A stretch of 42,597 bases of DNA, taken from the NCBI GenBank assembly GCA_016937715.1, contig JAFGWA010000088.1, positions 1-42,597 on the forward strand, written 5' to 3'. The DNA comes from Candidatus Goldiibacteriota bacterium. GTDB lineage: Bacteria; Oederibacteriota; PGYV01. Shown here piece after piece: positions 7,535 through 16,163 of this stretch. A program made the translations under genes and the position numbers. Below the pieces are notes generated by a model, which was not told the origin of the DNA, did no database searches, and worked only from the letters and a program-made list of their open reading frames with translations. Numbering within the stretch: position 1 is the stretch's first letter; each line of letters starts with the position of its first letter.

Positions 7535-10500
7535 CGCTTTCTGACCTTTCCATAAAGAATCCCGTTCTTGCCTGGATGATAATGGCGGCTGTGGCGCTTT
7601 TTGGGTTTATTGCGTACAGCGGGCTTGGCGTAAGTCAGATGCCGGACGTAGATGCTCCCACGCTTAATGTATCAACGGGATGGGAAGGCGCGGCGCCGGA
7701 AGTAATGGAAAAAGAAATAACTGATATTATAGAAGAAGCGGCGCTTGGAGTGGAAGGTGTTGAAGAAATTACGTCCTCTTCGTCCCGCGGAAGGTCAAAT
7801 GTAACTGTTTCATTCAGCCTTGACCGTAATATTGACGCGGCGCTGCAGGACCTGCAGAGTACGGTAAACAGGGCGGTCAGAAAACTTCCTGATGACGCGG
7901 ATATTCCCGTAATAACCAAAAGTAATCCTGAAGATATGCCCATAATGTGGCTGTCTGTTTCCGGCAGCCGTGATAAAAAATTCATTATGGAATATACAAG
8001 GGACCATGTTAAAGACGCGTTTTCCACCATTAAAGGGGTATCGGAAGTCTCGCTTGGCGGATATCTTGACCCAAAGGTAAGGGTCTGGCTTGATACAAAA
8101 AAAATGGCTTCTAATGAAATAACAGCTGAAGATATTATCAGCGCTGTTGAACAGGGGCACAGGGAATTTCCCGCGGGAAACCTTGATAACGGAGCAAGGG
8201 AAACAAACATAAGGGTTATGGGTGAAGCCGGAACTGTTGACGAACTTGCGTCAATAATAATACCGGCAAGAAAAGGTTCTCCTATCTGGAAAACTTTAAG
8301 AATAAAAGACGTTGCGCGCGTGGAAGACGGCCTGGAAGATTTAACACGGCTTGCAAGGACAGACGGAAAAGAATCAGTGGGCTTGGGGGTAAGAAAACAG
8401 CGCGGTGAAAATTCCGTGCAGGTCGCGGAAAGGGTAAAAAAGAAAGTTTCTGAAATACAGAAAAGCTTGCCGGAAGGCCTGGAGCTTGAAATACGGTCTG
8501 ACGGCACCAAATTTATCAGGGAAGCGGCTGATGAAATGATATTTGTAATATTACTCTCCGTAATTCTTACCTCTCTTGTATGCTGGCTTTTTTTGGGTTC
8601 GCTGCGTTCGGCGTTCAGCGTGTTTCTTACAATTCCAATGTCCATATTGGGCGCTTTTTTTCTGATGAGGGTAATGGGTTTCACTCTTAATACATTTACT
8701 TTTCTTGCTGTTTCTCTTGTAATAGGAATAGTTGTTGATGACGCCATAATGATGGCTGAAAATATAACGCGTCATTTTGAAAACGGCGAATCAAAGATAA
8801 GGTCTTCCATACGCGGCGCCCGCGAAATAACATTCGCGGCTGTGGCGGCCACTGTTGCCATACTTGCCATATTTGTTCCTGTTATTTTTATGGAAGGGGT
8901 GATAGGCAGATACTTATTTCAGTTTGGCGTCACTATTTCAGCTGCTGTGGCAATATCACTTTTAGGAGCGCTTACTTTAACGCCCATGTTAAGTTCTCAG
9001 CTGATGGAAAAAAATAAGGGAAGTATTATAGACAAGCCTTTTAATGTGTTTAAGGGCTGGTATAGAAGAACCCTTGAATCCGCCTTAAATCACAGAAAAA
9101 AAGTTGTTATTGCGGCATTTTTTATTTTTGGAGTTTCACTTTTTTTAGGGCTGGCAGTTAAAAAAGAATTTGCTCCGACTCAGGATGTGGCCATAATGAT
9201 AATAAGGGTTCAGCTTGCCCCGGGGTCCGCTTTAAAAGCCACGGATAAGGCAATGCTTGAAATTGAAAAAATAGTCACATCAAGGCCGGAAGTATCCGCG
9301 TATTTCGCCAATATAAGCGCGGGTTCGGCATTTATGTTTGTCTCTCTTTTTGATAAAAAAGAAAGGCCTGTTGATCCTGCCACAGGCAGGCGTTTAAGCC
9401 AGCAGCAGTTATCTGATGTATTAAGAAAAGAATTTAAACAGGTAAAAGGGATAAGAAGCGCCAATATACAGGACCCTTCGGTTGTAAGCGTGGGCGCGGG
9501 AAGAAGGGGATATCCGGTAGAATTTATTGTAACAGGGCCGGAATGGGATAACTTGTCAGTCTACGCCGCTGCCCTTGCCGAAGAAATGGATAAAAGCGGG
9601 CTTATGACAGACGCTGATACGGATTACAGGACAGGCATGTCGGAACTTCGCATAATACCGGACAGAAAAAAAGCTTTTGACCGCGGAGTCAGCATAAGTT
9701 CCATAGGTATTGCCGTGGGATCAGTTTATGGCGGCGTAAGCGCGGGACAGTTTACCAGGGGAGGAAAAAGGTACGATATAATTGTACAATATAAACCTGA
9801 AGAGAGAAAAAACGCGGAAAAGATAAAAAATCTTATGCTCCGTAACAGCAGGGGCGAAATGATAAAACTTTCCGAAGTGGCTGATTTTGTGGAAGAGAAA
9901 ACGCTTGTATCAATTACAAGGCAGGACCGCGAACGTGCCGTGCGCGTATATGCCAATGTGGCAACCGGAAGTTCGCAGGGAGAAGCAATAGAATTTACCC
10001 AAAAAAAGGCAAAAGAAATAATACCCGAAGGCTATACTATAAAAACTTCCGGCAGCACAAAAGGTTTCAGTGATACGTTTATAAGCCTTGCTATTGCGCT
10101 GATGCTGGGAATTTTAATTTCTTATATGGTACTGGCTTCGCAGTTTAACAGCCTGGTGCATCCTGTTACTGTTCTTATGGCGCTTCCCTTCAGTCTAACC
10201 GGCGCTTTAATAGCTTTGTTTATAAGCGGTAATACAATTAATATTTACAGCGCCATCGGTATAATTCTGCTTATGGGTATTGTTAAGAAAAATTCAATCC
10301 TTCTTGTAGACTTTACCATACACGCGCGCGAACAGGGTATGGACACTAAAGAAGCAATATTATATGCCTGCCCTTTAAGGCTCCGCCCTATTATCATGAC
10401 CTCTGTGGCCACAATAGCCGCGGCAATACCGCCGGCTTTGGCTCTGGGGCCGGGCGCGGAATCAAGAATACCCATGTCAGTTGTAATTATAGGCGGTGTT

Positions 10501-10617
10501 ATCGTATCAACCCTGTTTACCCTTTTTGTGGTACCAATGTTTTACAGCCTGCTTTCAGGATTTGAAAATAAAGAACATTTTAATGAGGTAAAAAATGTAA
10601 TGGAAGAATTTAAGTGA
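7531..10617 (+). CDS. RND-family efflux transporter (AcrB/HAE1-like)
   Basis: This 1028-residue inner-membrane proton-driven pump has full family length. It shows the N-terminal helix (SIKNPVLAWMI), the first porter region with PEDMPIMWLSVSG, the proton-relay helix with VDDAIMMAENI (paired Asp) and the later helix with GIVKKNSILLVDF (Lys). The two repeats of one plus five helices are clear. It is the second gene of a two-gene operon with the TolC-family protein and is translationally coupled to it. A membrane-fusion (adaptor) gene, normally present beside such pumps, is not found anywhere in the window. Substrate is unknown; the sequence looks more like the hydrophobic-drug branch than the heavy-metal branch. 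Confidence 0.93.
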   Translation: MTLSDLSIKNPVLAWMIMAAVALFGFIAYSGLGVSQMPDVDAPTLNVSTGWEGAAPEVMEKEITDIIEEAALGVEGVEEITSSSSRGRSNVTVSFSLDRNIDAALQDLQSTVNRAVRKLPDDADIPVITKSNPEDMPIMWLSVSGSRDKKFIMEYTRDHVKDAFSTIKGVSEVSLGGYLDPKVRVWLDTKKMASNEITAEDIISAVEQGHREFPAGNLDNGARETNIRVMGEAGTVDELASIIIPARKGSPIWKTLRIKDVARVEDGLEDLTRLARTDGKESVGLGVRKQRGENSVQVAERVKKKVSEIQKSLPEGLELEIRSDGTKFIREAADEMIFVILLSVILTSLVCWLFLGSLRSAFSVFLTIPMSILGAFFLMRVMGFTLNTFTFLAVSLVIGIVVDDAIMMAENITRHFENGESKIRSSIRGAREITFAAVAATVAILAIFVPVIFMEGVIGRYLFQFGVTISAAVAISLLGALTLTPMLSSQLMEKNKGSIIDKPFNVFKGWYRRTLESALNHRKKVVIAAFFIFGVSLFLGLAVKKEFAPTQDVAIMIIRVQLAPGSALKATDKAMLEIEKIVTSRPEVSAYFANISAGSAFMFVSLFDKKERPVDPATGRRLSQQQLSDVLRKEFKQVKGIRSANIQDPSVVSVGAGRRGYPVEFIVTGPEWDNLSVYAAALAEEMDKSGLMTDADTDYRTGMSELRIIPDRKKAFDRGVSISSIGIAVGSVYGGVSAGQFTRGGKRYDIIVQYKPEERKNAEKIKNLMLRNSRGEMIKLSEVADFVEEKTLVSITRQDRERAVRVYANVATGSSQGEAIEFTQKKAKEIIPEGYTIKTSGSTKGFSDTFISLAIALMLGILISYMVLASQFNSLVHPVTVLMALPFSLTGALIALFISGNTINIYSAIGIILLMGIVKKNSILLVDFTIHAREQGMDTKEAILYACPLRLRPIIMTSVATIAAAIPPALALGPGAESRIPMSVVIIGGVIVSTLFTLFVVPMFYSLLSGFENKEHFNEVKNVMEEFK

Positions 10618-10737
10618 TATGGCCGGTTTGAAAGGCGTCAAAAAAGCTGCGGTACAAAGAAAAAATATTTTATTGTAAAGTTTTTTAGCAAAGGCAGTTA
10701 AATATAACAAATCAAAACAACAAAAAATCCCATTTTC

Positions 10738-10766
10738 TTGACATTTAACACTTCTGTCTATATACT
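10738..10766 (+). promoter_or_regulatory. Strong putative sigma70 promoter for the PAS-GGDEF gene
   Basis: TTGACA at 10738-10743 and TATACT at 10761-10766 are exactly 17 bases apart. Predicted start is near 10773. The leader then contains CTTAAG GGGG CTTAAG (10775-10790), which overlaps the ribosome binding site. Confidence 0.7.
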
Positions 10767-10792
10767 TGATAATGCTTAAGGGGGCTTAAGCC

Positions 10793-11710
10793 ATGGTTGA
10801 AATCAATAATACTAACAATTATAAGGCTGTTTTTGACAGCCTTTACACAGGTGTGTACTTTGTCAATAAAGACAGGGTAATTACATATTGGAATACGGCG
10901 GCTGAAAAGATAACAGGATATTTGGCCAAAGATGTTATTGGTAAACACTGCTGGGATAATACGGTCGCGCACCTTGATATGAAAGGCAGAAATCTTTGTA
11001 ATGATCAGGACTGCCCAATATTAAAGGCGATTGTGGATAACCGGCTTGTGCAGGAAGAGATGTATGTAAAACACGCGGAAGGTTTCAGGATACCTGTTGA
11101 TTCAAACATAAGCCCGATTGCTGATGAAAACGGGGTGATAACAGGGGCTATAGAAATTTTCACTGATAATCTTGCCAAGGTGGAAGCTTTCCAAAAATTT
11201 GAAAAATTAAAACAGCTTGTTTTTATAGATTCGCTTACAGGTGTGGGTAATAGAAGGTATACAGAGATTAAAGTAAACGTAAAACTTCAGAAACTCGCCA
11301 AATACGCATGGGAAAAAGATTTTGGGCTTTTATTTGTTGATGTTGATGATTTTAAAAAAATAAATGATGTGCACGGGCACGAAGCAGGCGACCGCGCTTT
11401 ACGAATGGTGGCAAGGACTCTGATTAACAATATAAGGGAGCACGATTTTATAGGCAGGTGGGGCGGGGAAGAGTTTATAGCTGTAATTTCAGATGTGGAT
11501 AAAAAAGCGCTTTTTTTAATTGCGGAAAAACTAAGATCGCTTGTGCAGGAAGCGGAAGTTGCGTACATGGATAAAAAAATAAAACTTACCGTATCCATAG
11601 GCGCAACCCTTGCTAAAAGAAACGAGTCTATAGGCGATCTGGTAAACAGGGCGGACGGGCTTATGTATTACAGCAAACATTTGGAAAAAAACTGCGTCAC
11701 AATTGGATAA
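10793..11710 (+). CDS. PAS-GGDEF diguanylate cyclase
   Basis: This 305-residue cytosolic protein has a PAS domain at about 8-128 and a GGDEF domain at about 140-303. The active-site loop is GGEEF (224-228), so it is expected to make cyclic di-GMP. An inhibitory RxxD site (Arg215, Asp218) lies exactly five residues upstream, suggesting product inhibition. The PAS domain carries Cys53, His60, Cys69 and Cys74 in a pattern I recall from other GGDEF proteins, possibly a redox or metal sensor. There is no membrane segment or EAL domain. It has its own promoter and an AAGGGGG ribosome binding site; three ankyrin-repeat genes follow on the same strand. Confidence 0.93.
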   Translation: MVEINNTNNYKAVFDSLYTGVYFVNKDRVITYWNTAAEKITGYLAKDVIGKHCWDNTVAHLDMKGRNLCNDQDCPILKAIVDNRLVQEEMYVKHAEGFRIPVDSNISPIADENGVITGAIEIFTDNLAKVEAFQKFEKLKQLVFIDSLTGVGNRRYTEIKVNVKLQKLAKYAWEKDFGLLFVDVDDFKKINDVHGHEAGDRALRMVARTLINNIREHDFIGRWGGEEFIAVISDVDKKALFLIAEKLRSLVQEAEVAYMDKKIKLTVSIGATLAKRNESIGDLVNRADGLMYYSKHLEKNCVTIG

Positions 11711-11755
11711 CACTCTGCCGGGAAGTCTTTTGAAAGCAGTACCGGAGGATTTTGC

Positions 11756-12838
11756 ATGAGGTATCTTGAAAACAGCCTTTTTGAAGCTATAATGAAAAAA
11801 GACATTGAAACAGCTAAAATGCTTATTAAACAGGGAGCAAGTGTAAATTTCAGGGACAGAAAAGGCCGTTCTGCTGTTTATTTTGCGGTATATTCCGGAA
11901 GCAGGCCGTTAGCCGCCCTTATGTTAAAACACGCCACATATACAGAAAAGAAACGTTTTGGAAAACTGGCAACCGCAATAGCGCTTGGAAACAAACGTAA
12001 AATACGCAACATAATAAGCAATAACAGAAAAGAAATTTTTAAACAGGATTTTTTGGGTAATTCTGAACTTGCTTTTGCCGCCATATATAATGACTTTTAT
12101 GCCGCCTCGCTTTTATTGAAAAAAAACGCAAATCCTGATGTTAAAAACAGAAGCGGTAATACTCCTTTAATGATAGCAGCTGAAAGGGGCGCGTTTGAAA
12201 CTGTAAGGCTGCTTTTAAAAACAAAACCCATGCCGGATGTGAACGCGTCTGATAAAAACGCAGAAACAGCACTTTCGCTTGCTTCTATGAACGGCCATTC
12301 AAGGATAACAGAACTGTTAATTAACGCGGGGGCAAAAATAAACACTGTAAATAAATACGGCAATACTCCTCTTATTTCTTCTGTTACCAATGGAAGGCTT
12401 AAATCCGTAAAAAAACTTATTAAAGCCGGTGCTGATATAAACAGCAGGGGTTTCTGGAGAAAAGCGGCGATTCATATTTCAGTAATGAAAGGTTTTTCCG
12501 GGATAACAGAAGCGTTAATAGCAGCCGGAGCGGAAATAAATGTAAAAGACCAGCTTGGCGCCACTCCGCTTGGGCTGGCCGCAGCCCAGGGAGACCATTT
12601 AACAGTATCCAAACTTTTAAAAGCCGGTGCTGACCCGGATGTAAAACTTGACAGGGGAAAAACAGCTTTAATGGTTGCAGCGGAAGCCGGCTACGTAAAA
12701 GTTGTTTCGCTGCTGCTGGCAGCCGGGGCTTCTTTAAACGTAACGGATTACAGCGGAAAAACAGCGCTGTGCTGCGCGGGCAGCGAAAAAATAAAATATA
12801 TGCTGGAAGAAGTGGAACTGGGAGAAACAGGCAATTAA
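11756..12838 (+). CDS. Ankyrin-repeat protein 1
   Basis: This 360-residue protein is made almost entirely of about ten ankyrin repeats, with signatures such as GNTPLMIAAERG, GATPLGLAAAQG and GKTALMVAAEAG. It has no signal peptide or membrane helix, so it is probably cytosolic and acts by protein binding. A CGGAGG ribosome binding site precedes the start, 45 bases after the diguanylate cyclase, so co-transcription is likely. It is a paralogue of the next gene: both share a divergent early unit with a basic stretch (NNRKEIFK here, RNKKESLK there) and an unusual GFW-x-K unit. No enzymatic domain is visible. Confidence 0.88.
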   Translation: MRYLENSLFEAIMKKDIETAKMLIKQGASVNFRDRKGRSAVYFAVYSGSRPLAALMLKHATYTEKKRFGKLATAIALGNKRKIRNIISNNRKEIFKQDFLGNSELAFAAIYNDFYAASLLLKKNANPDVKNRSGNTPLMIAAERGAFETVRLLLKTKPMPDVNASDKNAETALSLASMNGHSRITELLINAGAKINTVNKYGNTPLISSVTNGRLKSVKKLIKAGADINSRGFWRKAAIHISVMKGFSGITEALIAAGAEINVKDQLGATPLGLAAAQGDHLTVSKLLKAGADPDVKLDRGKTALMVAAEAGYVKVVSLLLAAGASLNVTDYSGKTALCCAGSEKIKYMLEEVELGETGN

Positions 12839-12858
12839 GAGTAAAAGGGGGCAAAAAA

Positions 12859-13953
12859 ATGGATGAGAAAAACATTCAGATTTTAACAGCTGTAAGAAAC
12901 GGCAATATATCACAGGTGGAAAAACTTCTTGGCTGCGGGGTAAATCCTGATACCGAAGATGAAAGCGGAAATAATCTATTAAAAATAGCCGCTTATACGG
13001 GGCGCAGCAGAATTGCCGCTATTCTGGCGGCAAAAGGCGCTGACGCGAAAATTAACGGTTTTTCAGAGATAATACTGGCGGCGATAACCGAAGATACGGC
13101 AAAGATAAATTTTATCGCAAGAAATAAAAAAGAATCGCTTAAAGAAACAGACACTTCAGGAAACACGCCGCTGGTATTTTCCATCTTAAACTGGAATTAT
13201 GAAGCGGCAGGGGAGATTATAGACGCGATGGAAAATATTGACCCTGTAAATAAATTCGGCAATACCCCGCTTATTATTGCCGCTGAAAGGGGCAATACAA
13301 GGGTTGTAAGAAAACTTATTGCAAGGGGGGCAAAAGTAAACGCGGTAAATAAAGTTTCTGAAACAGCTCTTATATACGCGTGCAGTAAAGGGTATGCTGA
13401 TATTGTTTCGGAACTGCTTCACGCGGGGGCGAATCCGGGCATAAAAAATAAATATGATGACTGCGCGATGATATACGCGGCGCTTTCCGGAAACAGCCTT
13501 ATCATAAGGAAACTTGCTTCAGCCGGCGCGGATGTAAACGTGCAGGGTTTCTGGGGAAAAACACCGCTTATGATTGCGTCTTTAAAGGGTCATCCGGAAG
13601 CGGTAAGGGAGCTTATAAGCCTTGGCGCGGACGTGGAAATGAAAGACAGGTACGGATACACAGCGCTTATGGAAGCGGTGGGAGAGGCAAATATTGACGT
13701 TATGAAAGCATATACGGATAAATGGGAAAAAAACGGGCATAACCATACCGAACATAATCTGCCTGTGGAAGCCGCAAAAGAAGGGTATGTTGAAACTGTA
13801 AAAGAACTGCTTGAAGCCGGAGCCGATGTAAAAAATACGGATGAAGGCGGAATGACCGCGTTTGACCACGCCAGGGATGATGAAATAAGAAAAGCGCTGG
13901 GTGAAAAAAAAGATTTAAAGAAGGGTACGGGCGGAATTCAGGACGCGCAATGA
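12859..13953 (+). CDS. Ankyrin-repeat protein 2 (paralogue of the previous gene)
   Basis: This 364-residue protein has roughly ten ankyrin repeats (for example GNTPLIIAAERG and GKTPLMIASLKG). The ATG at 12859 is chosen over an upstream in-frame ATG at 12769 because AAGGGGG precedes it and the upstream start would lie inside the previous gene. It is a diverged tandem duplicate of the preceding gene. The last third contains a His-rich insert (NGHNHTEHN) within a repeat, and the C-terminal tail is Lys/Gly-rich. No signal peptide. Role unknown; a scaffold or inhibitor-type binding protein is the usual expectation. Confidence 0.87.
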   Translation: MDEKNIQILTAVRNGNISQVEKLLGCGVNPDTEDESGNNLLKIAAYTGRSRIAAILAAKGADAKINGFSEIILAAITEDTAKINFIARNKKESLKETDTSGNTPLVFSILNWNYEAAGEIIDAMENIDPVNKFGNTPLIIAAERGNTRVVRKLIARGAKVNAVNKVSETALIYACSKGYADIVSELLHAGANPGIKNKYDDCAMIYAALSGNSLIIRKLASAGADVNVQGFWGKTPLMIASLKGHPEAVRELISLGADVEMKDRYGYTALMEAVGEANIDVMKAYTDKWEKNGHNHTEHNLPVEAAKEGYVETVKELLEAGADVKNTDEGGMTAFDHARDDEIRKALGEKKDLKKGTGGIQDAQ

Positions 13954-13981
13954 AGTTTAAAAAAACGTTATTTTATTGGTA

Positions 13982-14010
13982 TTGAAATACACGGCCGGCA
14001 GATGTAAAAT
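13982..14010 (+). promoter_or_regulatory. Putative sigma70 promoter upstream of the small unknown gene
   Basis: TTGAAA at 13982-13987 and TAAAAT at 14005-14010 are 17 bases apart, a 10 of 12 consensus match. Predicted start is near 14017, giving a very short leader of about 18 bases that includes AAGGAT as ribosome binding site. Confidence 0.5.
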
Positions 14011-14034
14011 ATAAGAAAAGAATAAGGATGCGCA

Positions 14035-14349
14035 ATGGAAAAAAATCAGGAAAGAAAAGTTGACCGTTCAGAAGTTGAAGTGGAACTGGACTTGTTTGTC
14101 CTTCAGCCCACGGAATTTCTGGTGCTTCCGGATACACCCAACATTTACCTTTCAGAAAAGAAAGCGGAAAAATTATTAAATGACCTTAAAGCGGCCGTGG
14201 AAAATTCAAGGGACGGTGTCATAATAAAGCTTAACGGGCGTATTAATCCCAGAATAAAAGCTGAAGGCGAAGATGAAAGCATGTTTTTAACCAGGGAGCT
14301 TAAAACAGGCCGTGTAAGGGAAAATAAAAGCATATCGACAGGAGCATAA
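14035..14349 (+). CDS. Hypothetical protein, 104 residues
   Basis: I do not recognise this protein. It is charged and soluble, with no signal peptide or membrane helix. A predicted beta segment (ELDLFVLQPTEFLVLPDTPN) precedes an amphipathic helix (SEKKAEKLLNDLKAAVEN) and another beta strand (DGVIIKLNGRINPR). It is followed with no gap by an ankyrin gene (stop TAA, then ATG), so the two are likely translated together. A promoter and an AAGGAT site support that it is a real gene. It may be the partner of the downstream ankyrin protein, but that rests on adjacency alone. Confidence 0.65.
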   Translation: MEKNQERKVDRSEVEVELDLFVLQPTEFLVLPDTPNIYLSEKKAEKLLNDLKAAVENSRDGVIIKLNGRINPRIKAEGEDESMFLTRELKTGRVRENKSISTGA

Positions 14350-14877
14350 ATGGGAAAAGCGCTTAACGAACAGCTTATGATAGCGGTAAAACAGGGAGAT
14401 TCAGAAAGGGCCGGCAATTTAATTGAATCCGGCGCTGATGTAAACTGCAAGGATAATGACGGTTATTCCGCCCTTGACTGGGCGGCCGCTTACGCGGATA
14501 ATTTAATGATGGAAACACTTATGCTTGAAGGCGCGGATGACACAAACGATATGATGTCAGGGTTTCTGGTCTGTCAGTCCGCGTTTAAGGATAAACTTTT
14601 TGGCTCGCTGGTATTTGCTGTTTCCAACGGCGATATTGTAATAGCGGAAGACCTTCTTAAGAAAGGGTTAAAAGTAACAGGCAAAGAAACGGTGGAAAGG
14701 GAAGCGCTTGCCGCCGCGATAGAAAGCGGCCTGACTGACGGCAGGATAAAAGAACTGTCGCTGGAGCGTATTTCTTCGTATCCCGGGATGAGATTTGTAA
14801 TCTTAAAAGCCGTAAGCAAGGTAAAGCAGGCGGAAGTTAAAAAGAAAATTAAAAAAAATATCAGGAAGAAAAAATAA
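14350..14877 (+). CDS. Short ankyrin-repeat protein 3
   Basis: This 175-residue protein has two clear ankyrin units at the N-terminus (about 5-65, with the signature GADVNCKDNDGYSALDWAAA) and a third degenerate unit (about 80-110). A helical region and a strongly basic tail follow (about 155-175, mostly Lys and Arg). The start abuts the preceding stop codon. The basic tail could bind nucleic acid or membrane; this is inference. It is less similar to the two large ankyrin proteins than they are to each other. Confidence 0.8.
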   Translation: MGKALNEQLMIAVKQGDSERAGNLIESGADVNCKDNDGYSALDWAAAYADNLMMETLMLEGADDTNDMMSGFLVCQSAFKDKLFGSLVFAVSNGDIVIAEDLLKKGLKVTGKETVEREALAAAIESGLTDGRIKELSLERISSYPGMRFVILKAVSKVKQAEVKKKIKKNIRKKK

Positions 14878-14908
14878 AATTTGCTTTCAATGCGGGTTAA
14901 ATTCCATT

Positions 14909-15610
14909 ATGAAAATTAAAGCAGCGGTTCTCATTATTCTTATCTTCTGTTCAAACGCATCCGCTGTTTCATATTCTGACGAGAAGATTTCATTTGGCGG
15001 CGGCTATCTGGCGTCGTTTCCCCTTTATAATTCCGCGTATAATATTGCGCATGCGGCTGAATTAAAAGTAAAATTCATCAATGACGGTTTTTTTATGTCG
15101 CCTTTTATGTCCTTTGGCATGGCGTCGGGCGAAGCGGTTAAAGAAGGGGATAAAGCCGGCGGTATGTACGGCGCGGTTTATGACGCGCCTTTATTTAATC
15201 CGGGTAAAGCAGGGTATTTTGCCGCGCGGGCCGGTGCGGCGTTTGGGTTTTATCCGTCTGAATTATTTGATTTAAAACAATCAGCAGGGTTTTCTTTTTC
15301 AACCATCTATGAAAATGAAAATATAGAAGGGTTAAGAAAAATATCAGGAATGGAAAAATACATTATTTCAGTTTTTGCGGGCAGTCAAATATACAGAATG
15401 GGCGGAACAGGCGCCGCTGAACTTTTAATTTCCGCTTCTTTTAACGGCAGGTACGACGGCGGAAAAACAGATGCTTTTTTTATCTCGGCAGGGCTGTTTT
15501 TTGAAACAGACCCCGTAAGCCTTAATACAGAAAGCGCTGATACTTATGAATATGATTCTGAAGAACCCGAAAGGCAGCAAAGCGAAGAAGGCACGGGAGT
15601 CTGGGAATAA
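14909..15610 (+). CDS. Exported beta-barrel-like protein
   Basis: This 233-residue protein has a clean signal peptide (cleavage after SNASA near residue 19). The mature part consists of alternating Gly/aromatic strands such as KISFGGGYLASFP and GYFAARAGAAFGFYP, suggesting a small outer-membrane beta-barrel. The acidic tail (about 205-233, rich in Glu, Asp and Ser) is unusual. No strong ribosome binding site is seen upstream. It overlaps the next gene by one base (TAATG). No specific family is recognised. Confidence 0.65.
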   Translation: MKIKAAVLIILIFCSNASAVSYSDEKISFGGGYLASFPLYNSAYNIAHAAELKVKFINDGFFMSPFMSFGMASGEAVKEGDKAGGMYGAVYDAPLFNPGKAGYFAARAGAAFGFYPSELFDLKQSAGFSFSTIYENENIEGLRKISGMEKYIISVFAGSQIYRMGGTGAAELLISASFNGRYDGGKTDAFFISAGLFFETDPVSLNTESADTYEYDSEEPERQQSEEGTGVWE

Positions 15611-16137
15611 TGAAAGATGAAGTTTCCGGTAAAAATTCTTTTGACCCTTCTGTATCCGGCGAAATAACCCTTTCTGAAGGCAGATTTTATATGCTTATGC
15701 ATTATTATCCGCAGGCAGAACCAATATCCGCAATAAGGCCTGTTATAAGTCTTTTATCATTTGACAGCCTTTCTGATGCTTTTGAACAGATTAAACTTTA
15801 TCTTCTACGTGATTGCGCGGAAAAAGAAAAAATAGATTCCCTCTCTGAAATGTTATTAAAAGCGGCAGAAACAAAAAGCGCTGCGGATATAGAAGCGGCA
15901 GTTGATTTTTATAATAATATTTCAGGGGTGAACAACGCAAATATGCCCGCTATAGACAGGGCCGGCAGCCCCGCCGATATTATGTCTTCGCAGATTCTGC
16001 TTGGAGTTATGGGAAATAAGCGCGTGAGGATAAAGCACCCTGTTTTAAAGGCGCTGATGGATATAAAAAAGTTTGACGAAAAAAATCAGCGCCATCTGCG
16101 CATGGCGGAAAAATTTCTGAATCAGATTTTAAGGTAA
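15610..16137 (+). CDS. Hypothetical soluble protein, 175 residues
   Basis: I do not recognise this protein. It has no signal peptide or membrane segment and looks mostly helical from about residue 50. Its start codon overlaps the previous stop (TAATG), so it is very likely translated with the barrel-like protein. The C-terminal 35 residues are basic (DIKKFDEKNQRHLRMAEKFL). Codon use matches its neighbours, which supports a real gene. Confidence 0.65.
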   Translation: MKDEVSGKNSFDPSVSGEITLSEGRFYMLMHYYPQAEPISAIRPVISLLSFDSLSDAFEQIKLYLLRDCAEKEKIDSLSEMLLKAAETKSAADIEAAVDFYNNISGVNNANMPAIDRAGSPADIMSSQILLGVMGNKRVRIKHPVLKALMDIKKFDEKNQRHLRMAEKFLNQILR

Positions 16138-16163
16138 TATTTAATTTATTATACGGAGGGTTT

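Noticed and set aside
7635-8747. A 370-codon open frame on the minus strand inside the RND pump gene
   Set aside because: It is antisense to a clear, full-length RND gene. Its translation is Ser/Thr/Ile-rich with no recognisable domain, as expected for the reverse of this codon usage.
12420-12875. A 151-codon minus-strand frame across the first ankyrin gene
   Set aside because: The product is a Leu/Pro/Arg-rich shadow of the ankyrin repeats with no ribosome binding site.
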